64,000 nucleotides of DNA from Hemileia vastatrix (taxonomy: Eukaryota > Basidiomycota > Pucciniomycetes > Pucciniales > Zaghouaniaceae): positions 4,511,683 through 4,575,682 of the forward strand of contig JASXTE010000002.1 in the NCBI GenBank assembly GCA_030280995.1. Reading direction: 5' to 3'. Under the pieces are notes generated by a model, which saw nothing but the letters and a program-made list of their open reading frames with translations, did not search any database and was not told the origin of the DNA. Positions 33,403 to 45,616 of this stretch are shown one piece after another; the stretch's first letter is position 1; each line of letters starts with the position of its first letter. The translations under genes were made by a program, and so were the position numbers.

Positions 33403-35860
33403 TTAGCAAAAAAAAGGTGATACTGGCTGAATGGAGCTCCAGTGATTAAGAAAAGCTGCATAAATTGCCCTAGTGATTCCCAGAGGACTTGCGGTATCAG
33501 ATTTTAAAGGAAATGGATCAAACTTGCCTATAAAAAGTTTTATTAATGTTAAAATATAGTTATTTGAATTTTTCCAAATTATTTCTTTCATCAAATGATT
33601 TTTTTTCAAGTAAAATAAGAAACTTAATTTCTGATAACACCTCCAAACAATCAGCTGCTGAACCCAATCTATGATCTTGAGAACTCAGAAATAAACCACG
33701 GACATCATTGATTATATAGAACATGAAAGATTGATATTGGTGGTGGGAGTATTCAGAATTTATCTGGTCTAGTGCAGCCTTTTGTTTCTGTTTCATTATA
33801 GTCAGTTGAGTATTTTTGTTTTTCTGACTTGATTGTTGAGATTTGCTAGTCTTTCCACTTGATAATATTGCAGCACAATATTTTGATTTAAGAATGATAA
33901 TTGACATAATTATATTGATGATAATGTTTCAGCACAATATTTTGATTTAAAAATGAAAAGTGACATAATTATATCAATGATAATGTTGCATATTTGAAGA
34001 AGAGTTGACATTGATATATCACAGGTTTGAAGTGCAGTGGGACCAACTTCTGAACCATCAGGAATTGGACTCTTCAGATTTGAAAGGTGAGCTAGAAACT
34101 GAAGACCACATTCAATTGGAAAATCTGAGTTAATGTTTTGATGTGATGAAAGCTGGCTGAATTCATGTGCAGTCAGATAAAGTGAAGATGATATAAGAGA
34201 TACCCATGAATAATGGCAGTTATCACTTGGGATCACTAATCTCATGAGCATTTGGATAAGATTGGATTAAGGGTGATCTGTTTTCTTTTTTGAAGAAAGA
34301 ATTTTGGTATTTCAAACATCAGGATCACATAAATCCTCCATTTTTTTGAAATCAATATTATTGAGTACCCATATCTGTGAGCTATCAATCTCTAAAAAAA
34401 TATTTGCTACAAAACAAAAAAAATATGTAAACGAAAAAATTTAAGACTAAAAATTATGGTAACTGACACAACTCAGTAAGTTTTGAAAGCCAATCTTCTC
34501 CACAAGATTTTTCCCAATGAAAAGTAAACATTGGAATATTCAACATGGTCTCTTGGGAAGAAGTAGAGGAGCGTGATTCAAGGAGAGTAACAATTTCCAA
34601 CCATGACCTAAGGACCTTCTCTGTGCTAATTCTACCTTTATAAAATTTATGAATTTTACAGAATTCCTCCTGAAAATCATAGTTTTTTAGAACTGAGGGT
34701 GAATAAGTTAGAGGTTTGTTTGATATCTTGATTGGAGTTGATTTCATTGGTAAAGAAGCTTTCAAAGAGGCCAAAGTATGTAATTTAGGAGGTGATGGGT
34801 ATTTCTTCTTAGAAAAAATGGGATTCTGTGATGAGCTGCTTGAATAATCATCTTTATCAAACATATTGTCATGTCTTGAAGAAGATTTTAAAGTTTTATG
34901 GTTTTGATGAGCAAGCATAGCTTCATGTTCTGACAGTTCATCATTGCTATTTACATTTCTCTTTTCATCATCTTCATCAGGGAGAGGGCATTTATGGATG
35001 GAACAATCTACAGTAGGTGACTTTCTGGTAAAAAGTATCAAAAGAAAGATAAAAAGTACAATATGTAAGCAAAAAAAGAGATATATGATTGAATTTTAAA
35101 GATAAAAGAATAACAATAAAAAAAGGAAACAAAAATATACTGATTACCAAAGCCTTTTCTTTTTTGTTGAGATCTGTTATTTGATACATCAGAAAAATCG
35201 TTAGCAGAAGCCGGTTTAATACATCAAACAAAAGAGGAGCCTTGGGATAATTTCTTTTTCTTGGAGCGGATAAGAGGTGTTTCAAGATTTTCCATAGAAG
35301 TTGAAGCATGAGTTGAAGCTGATGGTTCATCTGTCTCATCATCATCCCTAATGACAATGATTTCATCAGGAGGAATCATACCCTCCTTGTAAGCTACAAA
35401 TATATATGAAGAAAGAAAATATTAATAAACTTATCTACTAATTTAAAAGGAGACAAAAAAGTGAATAACATACATTTTTCAAGGCTTTTCACATTTTGGA
35501 GTAAGTTGTTACAAGGGTTAGATAAATATGAAGAGAAGTATTATTGTTAAGGATCTTGAAACGTTCTTCCGCTTTATCTCTAGCCAATCCAAGTAAATTG
35601 TGATACTGAACTGTTGTTATTTCCTGCCTCTCATTGTCAAGTACAGGAGGGTTAGGTGCCATTCCATGTGGCAGACATGGTGCAAGCTCAAAAGCTTCAA
35701 AGCAAGTATCAATCAGAGAGTGGGATAGAAAACATTTGGGGGCTGGAAAATTAATTTTTTGAAAAAAAAAGATATAGAACATAAGTGAAATATATAAATC
35801 AAGAGAGAGGAACATGATACACATACAAAGTGGAGGTATAGGATTTTGAATAATAGACAT
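33403..35860 (-). pseudogene. unrecognised multi-exon gene convergent with TET-like gene, unit 1
   Basis: A minus-strand gene without a recognised family, homologous throughout to 60652-63080. Exon 1 encodes MSIIQNPIPPL, then GTATGT. Exon 2 (35474-35743) encodes GMAPNPPVLDNERQEITTVQ. Exon 3 (from 35391) encodes EGMIPPDEIIVIRDDDETDE. A large exon (34454-35040) is acidic and Ser-rich, then KIHKFYKGRISTEKVLRSWL. The last part encodes VIPSDNCHYSWVSLISSSLY and LFLSSQDHRLGSAADCLEVL. In-frame stops (e.g. after YSKM at about 35490) and a 60-bp tandem duplication at about 33885-34005 mark decay. The acidic, Ser-rich N-terminal half looks disordered. Convergent placement with the oxygenase in both copies argues for a functional pair. 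Confidence 0.65.
33885..34005. repeat. 60-bp tandem duplication
   Basis: Two direct copies of about 60 bp sharing GCACAATATTTTGATTTAA and GTGACATAATTATAT-type ends, within the minus-strand gene of unit 1; the block encoding FKSKYCAE is thereby duplicated. Unit 2 has a single copy (IILKSREAA). Confidence 0.75.
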
Positions 35861-36879
35861 ATTGATAAATAAATATTAAGATAGAGTATTCAATATCAAA
35901 AAATTATGATGTAATATGATGAATAATTATAAGAAAATCTATTCTAGCATATTGAAGTTGATAATTTAATAGGATAAAAAATTGAATAAGATTAAAATTA
36001 AAGTGAGGATGAAAGAAACAGAAAACATAAACAGGGGGATTATATATTATTTGAGCTTTTTTTAACATGTATTATTCATAGTGGGGTAAACTGAGTAACA
36101 TGCTAAATCACAATCTGTTTATATTGAAGCAAAATTTGATGTAGCTAACAGAAAATCCTAGGAATTCTTTTGGGACTTTTAGTGTGAAAAACAAATAATA
36201 ACAAATGCATACCCCATATGTAAATGGCCACAGGTAAATACAAAATTTTTTAAATTAGAATTTACTCCTAAATAATGGAGATACACTTAATTAGTATATT
36301 TTATGAAAACAAAGGATAATGCTTTATAACTATTTCTTAAATTTACTTTCAGATAAAAATGAGAGATTCATGAATATACTGATATGCCTCACCAAACAAG
36401 AAATGAATTATAAATATAAAATTGGTAACATTACATTTTAAGATAAGAATTTGTTTTTTAAGTGACAGGAGGAGTGTCGGGCTAGGGTATGGGCCCAGTG
36501 ACCAAACCATTGTTAAACTTGGATGCAACTAAGGGAAAAAATTGAATAGTTTTTTTTTACAATATATCTTAGTCTGCACAAGATATTGCATTGTTTTCCC
36601 TAAATATACCAATATTTTTAATTTTCAAAAGCTATAGGACTACTAAGTTGATAAAATATTATTATGAATCACTCAATGATATACCTTAAGCAACATTCAA
36701 AATTATTAAAACATTAATATTCAATTTGAGATTTGGATTAGCTTATTTTTCACCACTTACCACAGTTTTTATTAATATAATAAAACTTGAAAATAATTGT
36801 TGATATAACCTAGAAATGGGTGCAAGAAAATGATGAAACATATGACTTGAAACTTAAATCATACACTATTGATAAACTT
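35861..36879. other. AT-rich stretch without genes
   Basis: Upstream flank of the minus-strand gene. One GC-richer patch (36470-36520, AGGAGTGTCGGGCTAGGG) stands out; no feature assigned. Confidence 0.4.
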
Positions 36880-38830
36880 CATGGATCCTGATTAATTTCT
36901 ATCAAAATTAATTTTGAGACTGGAATATTGAATTTTAGCTATGACCAAGTACTGTAAGTGCCATGGTTTGTATTAAATATATTGGTGTTGAAATTAATTT
37001 TGATAGGAATTAATAAGTATCATATGGCACCATGCATGGAACCCTGAAAGAAACCACAAAATTTATGAGGCAATGAACCTCATAATTTTGATCAAAACTA
37101 ATGCAGACCCTTGCATATTGAATACAAGCCAAGTCACACAGAATAAAGAGACATAGATTAAATTAAACATGCATGGCTTAAAATTAATTTTGATCAAAAT
37201 TAACCAAGGCATTAAAACATAAATTTTTATATGGTGTACTTGATCAAGCCAGTTAATCCAACTGCTTAGCTTACCTATACTTATTGGAATCTTATGCATA
37301 GTCCATGTCCATATTCATTTCTATTGAAATTAATGTTGACTAATACATATTGAATAAATTCTATGCCACTTACACTTTCCAGGAATAGCTACCATTAAAT
37401 ATGCCAGCATCAAAAATTAATTTCAGTCAAAATTAATGAGCATGTTGATCATGAATTTATGGAGTTAACTGCTTATTTTTATGCATGGTGCCTTGCCAAC
37501 ATTAATTTCAATTGAAATTACTTTTGATACTGGCATAATGCATGTAGCTATGCCTGGAAAGTGTAAGTGGCATAGTGTATATTCATTATGTATTGATCAA
37601 CATTAATTTTGATCAAATTTAATATTAACATTTGCATATTGAATTAAAGCCAGCAAATGACCCAAAAAATTCTTCATAAAACTGCCCATTAATTTTTATC
37701 AAGATTAAGGCTGACCATATAAATATTTAATGGTAGTTATATCTGGTCTGAGTAAGTGGGGATAGCTCTTATTCAATATGTACTGGTCAACATTAATTTT
37801 GATCAAAATTAATAAGAATTTTGATCATGAAATTTTTCAGTCAGTTAGTTGTTTCAATGCATAATGGCATAGCAACATTAATTTTGATCAAAATTAATGT
37901 TGAAATGATATAATGCTTTTTTGCATGACATGTAAAGGACAGCAGGTATTCTTAAGTATTGAAATTTACTGTACATGTTGAGGGTAAATATAATACTTAA
38001 ATATAAATATTAATTTCTATCAAAATTAATGCTGACCAATACGTAATAAATAGTAAACATGCCTGGCTAGTGAAAGTGGCATAGCTTTTATTCAATCTGA
38101 ATTTGGCAACATTAATTTTGCTCAAGATTAAGGTTCATGATTATCATCAATTTCTGCAGTCAGTTGCTTACTTTTATGCATGGTAACATGTTATCATTAA
38201 TTTTAATTAAAATTGAATTTGACATGCCACCAAGAATTTTTCTGTAAGATGAAAAGTAGGGCCCTCTATTCTCAAGTAAACACATTACAATGCATATTGA
38301 GCATGTATATATCATTTAAATATTAATATTAATTTCAATCAAAATTAATGTTGGCCAATACACATTGAAAACAAGCTTTACAACTTACACACACCAGATA
38401 TAACTACCATTCAATATGTATATGGTTACACCTAATTTTGATCGAAATTAATGAGCAGTTTCATGAAGAATTTTTTAGGTCATTTGCTGGTTTGGATTTA
38501 ATATGCAAATGTCAATATTAAATTTGATTGAAATTAAGGTTGACCAACACATAATGAATACACACTATGCCACTTACACTTTCCAGGAATAGCTATCATT
38601 CAATATTCCAGTATCAAAATTAATTTTGATTAAAATCAATGTTGGAAAGGAACCATGCATAAAGAAAAGCAGTTGACTCCAGAAATTCATGATTAACATG
38701 CTCATTAATCTCAATTTTAATTAATTTTAATACTGGCATATTTAATGGTAGCTATGCCTGGAAAGTGTAAGTGGCATAACATGTATTCACTATGTATTGG
38801 TCAACATTAATTTCAATTGAAATTAATATG
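36880..38830. repeat. palindromic satellite-like array, about 100-bp period
   Basis: About twenty copies of a palindromic box around TTAATTTTGATCAAAATTAA, spaced near 100 bp (about 36897, 36990, 37181, 37408, 37603, 37792, 37877, 38010, 38325, 38430, 38620, 38803 and others). The copy at 37873-37902 is a perfect 30-bp palindrome. Between boxes two modules alternate in opposite orientation, one with CTGGAAAGTGTAAGTGGCAT (or its complement), the other with GCATGGT/ATTTCTGCAGTCA-like sequence. No coding frame. Looks like a diverged satellite or a clustered dyad-binding site. Confidence 0.8.
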
Positions 38831-39042
38831 GATACATAAATATGACAAAAGGAGGTATGGTGATCAATTTGATGAAAATACATTTTTATATCTCATACAT
38901 TATTTGTTTTTCTTAAATAAAATGTTACTCTCCCTCAATATCACCTCATAAAATTTACCAACTTTCTTTGAAAAAATAACAGAATACATAAACTTCAATA
39001 TAAGATAGCTATATTACACAGAAGATCACCATTATACCCAAT

Positions 39043-40401
39043 TTATGATGATTTTGATGCTGTATTAATTGATTCCTGAATCTTTACCAGATCAATATCA
39101 GCTCCAACCCCAAGTGACTCACGTGCATTCACAGATATCCTTCCAAATATGTTGCTGAATAGAAATTCTTGGGGAGGTATTAGGGAACATTGAATATACC
39201 ATCTTGTGCAACTGTCCTTTCTGATGACCATGAATCATTTATTAATGCTGATTTTCTTTGAGCTGGTGTATGGGCTAAGTCCTTTGTCATCTTATCCATT
39301 TTTTTAAACAAATAATTTAGATCAGGATTTTGCCATCCTGGAATAGCTCAGATGGGTGCAGTTGGGGCTGGTTGTGGGCCTTCCTCAATATCAGAGATGC
39401 ACCTAGTATCGTGAAAAAGATCAACAAAATTTGGCACATCACTGCAGAGATCTCTTTCTAACTTGTAGCATGTACTAGCAATCTGAATTCCAACTAAATC
39501 TGCTTCATAATAACAAACACTGTGCAACAAGGGGGATGGACTTGTTAGAAAGTCTGAAACCTTAGACTTGAATACACCACAGATTGAACACACATTAAGC
39601 TATTGACAAAGGAACCATACAATAAGCAATGAACACCAGTCAGCAGAACAATTTCAGGTGGGTGTTCAAGTAAAGTTCAGTATGGGTTCAGTATGAGTTC
39701 AGTCTGAGTTCCATCTGACTTCTGTCTGAGTTAAGGTTGGGTACTTGCTAGCAAGTCCACCCCCTATATTGTGTAGTTAAAAAGGAAAGTAAATGAAAAA
39801 ACTTACCTTGGTCCAATAACGTTTTACTTGTTCCCTTGCCCTCTTTTCCATCTTTTCTCTTTCCACCCTTTCAACTTCTTTCCCAAAAAACCTTATCATC
39901 TCGTTCCCCTTATTAACTACCCATTTCCCAATAATAAATTGAGTGAAATGAAGCTTTGACTGATCAATTGTATTCAAGGTGGTGAGCCACCTGGTACAGT
40001 GGTTGCATACTATGCTTCCCATGACTTGATTCCAAGTTGATTCAGAAAAATCACGGCATGTCCAATCAAAGGCAAATTTCAAAAACCTTTTTCCTGAAAT
40101 TCATGCTCTAAGTTTCTTTTGATAGAAAGTGGGATTGGTTCTCCTCCTTTTAGTCCTCAAGGCTCAGGTGCTAGAATAAATTTGGGTAGTCCAATTTTGG
40201 ATTGCAAGAAGGCTATAGAATTGGCTATCAGAAATTGTCAATCAGCTGCAGAATTGGCACGGTTAGAATATTGGACTTGGGTTAAGACAGGTTGAATGGT
40301 TTTAAGTTTGAATTGGTTCCAAGCTTTCCAATTGTCAATCTTCAAAGGTGTTGGCCTTGCAGGATATTTCACTATTTGTGTTGGTCCCCCAAGACAATAC
40401 T
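39043..40401 (-). pseudogene. unrecognised gene, 3' part (split by gypsy element 3)
   Basis: Downstream half of a minus-strand gene whose upstream half is at 49229-49814. Readable blocks: LGGPTQIVKYPARPTPLKID, NWKAWNQFKLKTIQPVL, FAFDWTCRDFSESTWNQVMG and a charged VEREKMEKRAREQVKRYW helix before a GTAAGT donor at 39806. An intron (39520-39806) holds MITE copy 3; coding then resumes with SVCYYEADLVGIQIASTCYK and ends near 39043. Several in-frame stops and a frameshift at about 40080. Family not recognised; proximity to a Tnp2 transposase remnant on the same strand makes a second transposon gene possible. Confidence 0.55.
39525..39772. mobile_element. foldback MITE, copy 3 (in an intron)
   Basis: About 248 bp with ends GCAACAAGGGGGATGGACTT and ..CCACCCCCTATATTGTG, the palindromic box at 39748-39765 (perfect GCTAGC core), and internal GAGTTCAGTCTGAGTTCCAT repeats. 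It lies within the 287-nt intron of the split gene, which would otherwise be short, so splicing may have tolerated it. Confidence 0.82.
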
Positions 40402-41577
40402 TTTCAGTGTATCTAGTAAAAAAGTATGATTTAATAGTATTTATTAATGGTCCTACTACTTATGTATGAATGATTTAGTTATTAAACCTCAGTGGAAGAC
40501 TAAAAAAATAGCTATACTCAAATAAAACTCACAATACTTGGATTTAAATGCATGCTAGTGGTGGAAAATAGATAAATAGAATATAGTTATAGCTTATATA
40601 ATGATAATATCAATTTATAAAGGATTTATAATTTATTTCTAAATGATAATAATTTTGTTATAGTGTTTATTTGAATTGTAGTAAGTAAGTGATGTCTAAT
40701 AACTGTCAAAATACTCCCTTACTTATACCAAAATCCACTGGAGTGCACAGACCTTCAATCCAGATGATGTCACTTCTATCCCCGGCAATTACAGCACTGT
40801 GAGGGCCCATCACCTCCCCATGGCGTCCACTTCAAGCAGATTCAACACGCAGACCTCCAGTAAGGACCCTCCATCACACTTAATGTTAACACAGACCCAA
40901 ACTATTATTAGAAAATGCAGATAACAGCAGATATCATAAAGAAACAGGTAAAATAACTAATCCAAAAAGGGATAAAATGAAACCCAAAGCATATAAATGA
41001 AACAAATGAAATTTCCAAACCCCCAATAACATCCCCAAGCATCCATATTAACCCAGAAATGACCTCCCAACCCATAAATCTGTGAATATCCATCCAAGGA
41101 AACAGATTAAGTTGTCCAAACTGAGTACATGCGCCTGAAATAGATGTGTATGCTTCTGTAGGCATTGTGAATCCACTGAATATGTCCATATAACCTAAAA
41201 TAAGCAGAAAAACAAAAGTTATAGGCTATTAAGCGGCTAAAACCCACTTATAGACCTAAATATACATAATATACTGCATATTTCACTGAATATGAGATTT
41301 ATGTATATATATAAGCTTATGTATGTCAATAATTACTTAATATCACTTAAGATAAATATATTATGACTCCATTAAAAGCTTAATAAGTATTATTAGGCTT
41401 TAGATAAGCTATTTAAACTACTATAAGTTATATAATAGTGTAATAATCATATATATATGTATTATAACATATATATATGTGTTTTAACCTTATTTTTAAG
41501 ATATAAGCTTAATGTATTTAAGTTTATCTTATTTTAAACATAAGAATTACTCAGTCCTGGAGATAACTAGGCTGACA
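40402..41577 (-). repeat. 3' LTR of element 3
   Basis: 1176 bp, by eye closely similar to 48054-49228 and to the solo LTR at 11623-12799. A conserved GC-richer stretch (about 40735-40870) is the most similar part. The plus-strand left terminus has decayed from TGTCAG to TTTCAG. Confidence 0.93.
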
Positions 41578-41587
41578 CTCTCTCACC
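41578..41587 (-). other. polypurine tract of element 3
   Basis: GGTGAGAGAG on the minus strand directly before the TGTCAG LTR start, preceded by a T run. Confidence 0.55.
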
Positions 41588-41900
41588 AAAAAAAATCAAT
41601 AAAAAATGTTAAGACATTTTAATTAATAAGTAAGGAGTGAATAGAAAAATAAGTTTAAAAATTTCTATGTTAAATATACTGAATTAAAAAATATTATTTT
41701 GATTTAAAGTTTTTCAGGAGATTTTTACAATCAGAGATTTTATTTTATGGAATCCACTGGTCATATTTACTTGATTTATTTTTAAACCTTAATAGATACT
41801 CAACTCCCTTCTCTTTAGTAAGGTGTCTCTTTTAAAGTATCTTTTCAATATCTGCCTTTTCAACTATCTCTTCAGGTTGCTGTTTATAAATTCCTGATCT

Positions 41901-43010
41901 TCATGGAAATAGAGAAGTATCATTAGAATGGTATGGTTTTATAAGAGAATTTTGAAATACTGGATGTTTTCTATCATATGGTGCATATAGAATGACTTCA
42001 ACAGCATTGTTACCAACCATATTTTTTACTACAAATGGACCAATGAATGGATCCTTCAAATTAACATTACCATTTAAATTTAAAATTAGTGTAGAAATAA
42101 GGACCTCATCACCCTCTTTGAACATTTGTTCTTTATGGGATTTATCCCATCTTTTCTTCTCATACTCAAATGCCTTATTTATACATTCTTGAGCATGATT
42201 TCTACATAATTCTTGCATCTAAAGAAAAGATTTTGTACCTGGATGGATATCCAATCTAGATAATTTATTAAGCGTTTTAGCAGGGGTATTAGGTACATAA
42301 CACAACAATAACTCAAATGGCTTTTTGCCAGTGACAGAATGTGCCTTACTATTGCATGCAAACTCTAAACCTGGGATAAGGGTTAACCAATCATGCATGA
42401 ATTTTTCATTGTCTTTAAAGTCAAGACCAAAAGCACAATATATTCTTTTCATATCTTCTAAAGTTTGTATCATTCTTTCTGCTAGCCCATCAGTTTGTGG
42501 ATGGTGTGCTGCAGAAAGTTTTAATTGACACCCTGAAACATCCATTAGTGATGGCCAAAACTCAGAAGTAAATTTAGGATCTCTTTCTGAGACTATTGCT
42601 TTGGGGAAAACTGCTATATTTAACATTTGTGTCCACCATAAAAAAGCTAAGTTCTTTGCAGAAATCTCTTTGTGGGTAGGAATAAATTTACACATTTTTG
42701 TAAGTATATAAACAATTACCCAGAAGGAGTTATAACTCTTATTCCCTGCTATTGGAAAACCTGTTAAAAGGTCCATGTTAACTGTTTCCCATGGAGATTT
42801 TGGTTTCTCAAGTTGTTGTAATAAAACAGCTCTTTTGCCTGTCAATCTTTTGGATTTTTGACAAGAATCACATGCCTCAACATGTTTTTGAACATCATCA
42901 GACATGTTGATCCACCAAGCTGTATTTTTTACTCTGGTTAATTTTTTATGAAAATTAAAATGACCTTCGAATATATCATCATGACATATGCTTAACATTG
43001 ACTCCTTCAT
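41901..43010 (-). pseudogene. element 3 integrase
   Basis: Frame 42219-43010 (263 codons) holds the H2C2 zinc domain (H10, H17, C47, C50; ACDSCQKSK) and a catalytic core with D80 (VNMDLLTGFP), D144 (SERDPKF) and E178 (QTDGLAERM). Frame 41901-42218 continues with KEGDEVLIST, DPFIGPFVVKNMVG (GPY/F motif) and KHPVFQNSLIKPYH. A stop separates the two. The DDE triad is intact. No chromodomain is recognised downstream. Confidence 0.92.
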
Positions 43011-43226
43011 TGAAGGGGGAATTACAATTACATTTCTTAATTTTTTCCTGTAATATATAAAACCATCCTCAATGGAAAATTCTCCTTTTTCTAATGCTTA
43101 TTTATACTTTTGTGGTAATGTTTTTATTAAAACACTCATTGAAGCATTAGATGGATCATTAAATATTGTAGTAAGTTTACTCAAGTCAGGATCTGAAGTA
43201 TAATTATTAAGAATTTATTGCATAAA

Positions 43227-44039
43227 TTAATCCTCAATATCTAAAATATAAATGCCATAAATGTTAATAATCTCTGTTTCAGCAAAATAAGCAGGATTAT
43301 CATCATTATTGGGTAGAGGTACTCTAGATAACAGATCTACATGAGAGTGTAAGCTTCCTACTCTACGTGTAATAGTCATCCGTCCTCTGTATTCTTGTAC
43401 AGCTAATTGCCATCTAAACATGTGTCTATTAGGAGTTTTCATGTTTAAGAGTGACTTAACTGCACTACAGTCAGTTATTAACTCAAATTTTTGGTCTTCA
43501 AGGTAATAATGTAGCTTCTCAAGAGCCCATACTACTGCCAAGAATTCAAGTTGAGTAGCACCATATTTCAATTCACTACTTCTTAGAGTACGTGAAATAT
43601 AGAAAACAACTACTTCTGAAATTTTACCTTCAATAAGTTGTTTTTGATGGAAATCAGCACCCAGACCAATAAAACTTGCATCTGTATACAATACAAAAGG
43701 CAATTTGAAATCTGGTAATCCCAAGATAGGAGCTGTCATAAAACACTCTTTCAACTTATCAAAAGCCTGTTGTCTTTCATTATTCCAAATTAAAGTTTCT
43801 GATTTCTTTATCAGTGTGGTCAATGGTGCAGCAATTAATTGGTAGTTCTTTATATATTGTCTATCATAACCACACATACCAAGAAAAGATTGTACATCCT
43901 TTATATTTTGAGGAATTCCAATATTCTTGATTGCAGCCACCTTATTCTGGTCTACAAATATTTGTAAGCCAGATACAATATGAACAAGCACTTTTAAAGA
44001 CTCAATCCCAAATTTACATTTTTTCAATGCAAGGGTCAT
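43227..44039 (-). pseudogene. element 3 RT thumb and RNase H
   Basis: 270 codons. The start (LALKKCKFGIESLKVLVHIV, then FLGMCGYDRQYIKNYQ) is the end of reverse transcriptase. The middle and end are RNase H, with acidic residues in LYTDASFIG, TQLEFLAVVW and LITDCSAVKS, and the NRHMFRWQLAVQEY tail. A stop precedes the integrase. Confidence 0.92.
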
Positions 44040-44800
44040 TTATATTTCATCCATTTTCTGAAATAACTTCTTTAAATAGACTAAGTGTTCATCATATGTC
44101 TTATAGAACACTATAATGCCATAAATGTATACCATTAACCATCCCTCAATCATTTAATTATTGAATGTTATATCCATTAACTTCTGAAATACTGATGGAG
44201 AATTTTTTGGTCCAAATGGCATCCTGACATATTTATATATTCCCATATGTGATTTTATCAACAAAAAGTTCTGTGAATTCTTTCCAACAGGAAATTGATG
44301 GTACCCTTTATTTTCATCTAAGCAAATTATATATTTAGCACCTTTAAGGGTAGCATGTATAGAGGCAATCCTTGGCAAGGGATAAATATCATCCACTGTG
44401 AATGTATTTAATGCTCTTTAATCAACACACAGTCTTGCTTTATTTTGTTCATAAGAAATTAGCACTGGTGATATTGCAAAATAAATTGGTGTAGATTCAA
44501 CCTTTTCAATGATGTTCATTTTTAATAACATTTTAATATTATCCTCTATGTCTTTCCTCTTTATTGGTGAAGCAGGGTATGGTTTCTTTTTAAAACTGGC
44601 AGGAATATTACCATATCACAGGTTAAACTAATTTTCATCTCATGATCTTTTACAAGGCCAAGCTCATTTGTACCATGTGAAAAAGCCATTGGAAATGCTT
44701 TAATTAAGTCCAAAATATTATTTTTCTCAGCTTCACTTATCTGAGTGAAAAATGATGCTTTAGAAATTTCTGTTTCCAGAAGTTCAATCTCATTGGATTC
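44040..44800 (-). pseudogene. element 3 reverse transcriptase palm, catalytic DD lost
   Basis: Frame 44154-44396 has DIYPLPRIASIHATLKGAKY, motif A (CLDENKGYHQ, Asp kept) and motif B (RMPFGPKNSPSVFQKLMD). After a stop, the motif C region near 44100-44130 reads VYIYGIIVFYKTYDEHL, where the usual YIDD is YIYG, removing both catalytic Asp residues. Upstream to 44800 is decayed finger-domain sequence with frameshifts. Confidence 0.88.
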
Positions 44801-45091
44801 TCTTCATTTGCACTGAATATTTATTACTTATTCAATGTGTAAGATTGTGTTAAAAGAATTTGTTTTAAATTTTCTTTTACCATTCATTCCAATTGTAAAA
44901 TTGTTATGAGAAGGGTCTAATTTTACACCAAACTTAGTCAGAATATCATTTCCAATGATAAAACAGTTACTACAGTTAGTATTATCCATTACTGCAAAGT
45001 CACAAGTTACTCTTACATAACCATGTTGATGTTTAAAGAAAAAAGAAGCTTTGCATCTACCAATGGGGTGTATTACTGATCCAAAACCTCT

Positions 45092-45613
45092 TTAAACTTT
45101 TACTTTGAAGAGGTTCAAGCTTAGAATTATATTCACTATCAATTTTATGTAATGTATTAGTATAACAACAGAACCAGCAGTTCCTGTGTCCAATACTATA
45201 TTAACATTTTCACCAGAAATGATAGCTGGAACCGTGATAGGTGTCATTCTAAAGTTATAAGCTTGTATATCCTTAATGATTTCAGCATCCTCAAAATTCA
45301 TTAAAGATTCATTTGAATCCATATTTAATATTGGATTTTCAAAGATGGACAAATCATCTTCCAACATACAGACTTCATTTTCATCACTATATGAGATATT
45401 GCTGTCATAATCACTTGATTCTTTACTTTTTTCAGTTTCAGTTTCAGATTCATGTTGATTTTCAACAATATTTATATTCTTCTCACATTTGTGACCTTTA
45501 ACCCAAGGTTTGTTACACTTATAAAAAGTATTTTTCTCATAATTTTTTGGTACTACTGGTGCAGTAGGTTTTTTCTTTTTTTCCTGAAGTGTTTTCCAAT
45601 TCTGATTTCTCAC
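45092..45613 (-). pseudogene. element 3 zinc-knuckle and aspartic protease
   Basis: 173 codons. YKCNKPWVKGHKC near residue 32 is a CCHC-type knuckle missing its first Cys. An acidic middle (ETETEKSKESSDYDSNISY) leads to the protease site NIVLDTGTAGSVV (D-T-G, intact). A frameshift follows into reverse transcriptase. Confidence 0.82.
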
Positions 45614-45616
45614 AGG

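Noticed and set aside
36880..38830. Regularly spaced palindromes resembling a CRISPR array.
   Set aside because: Repeats are diverged, spacers are themselves repeated, no cas genes are present, and the DNA is clearly eukaryotic.
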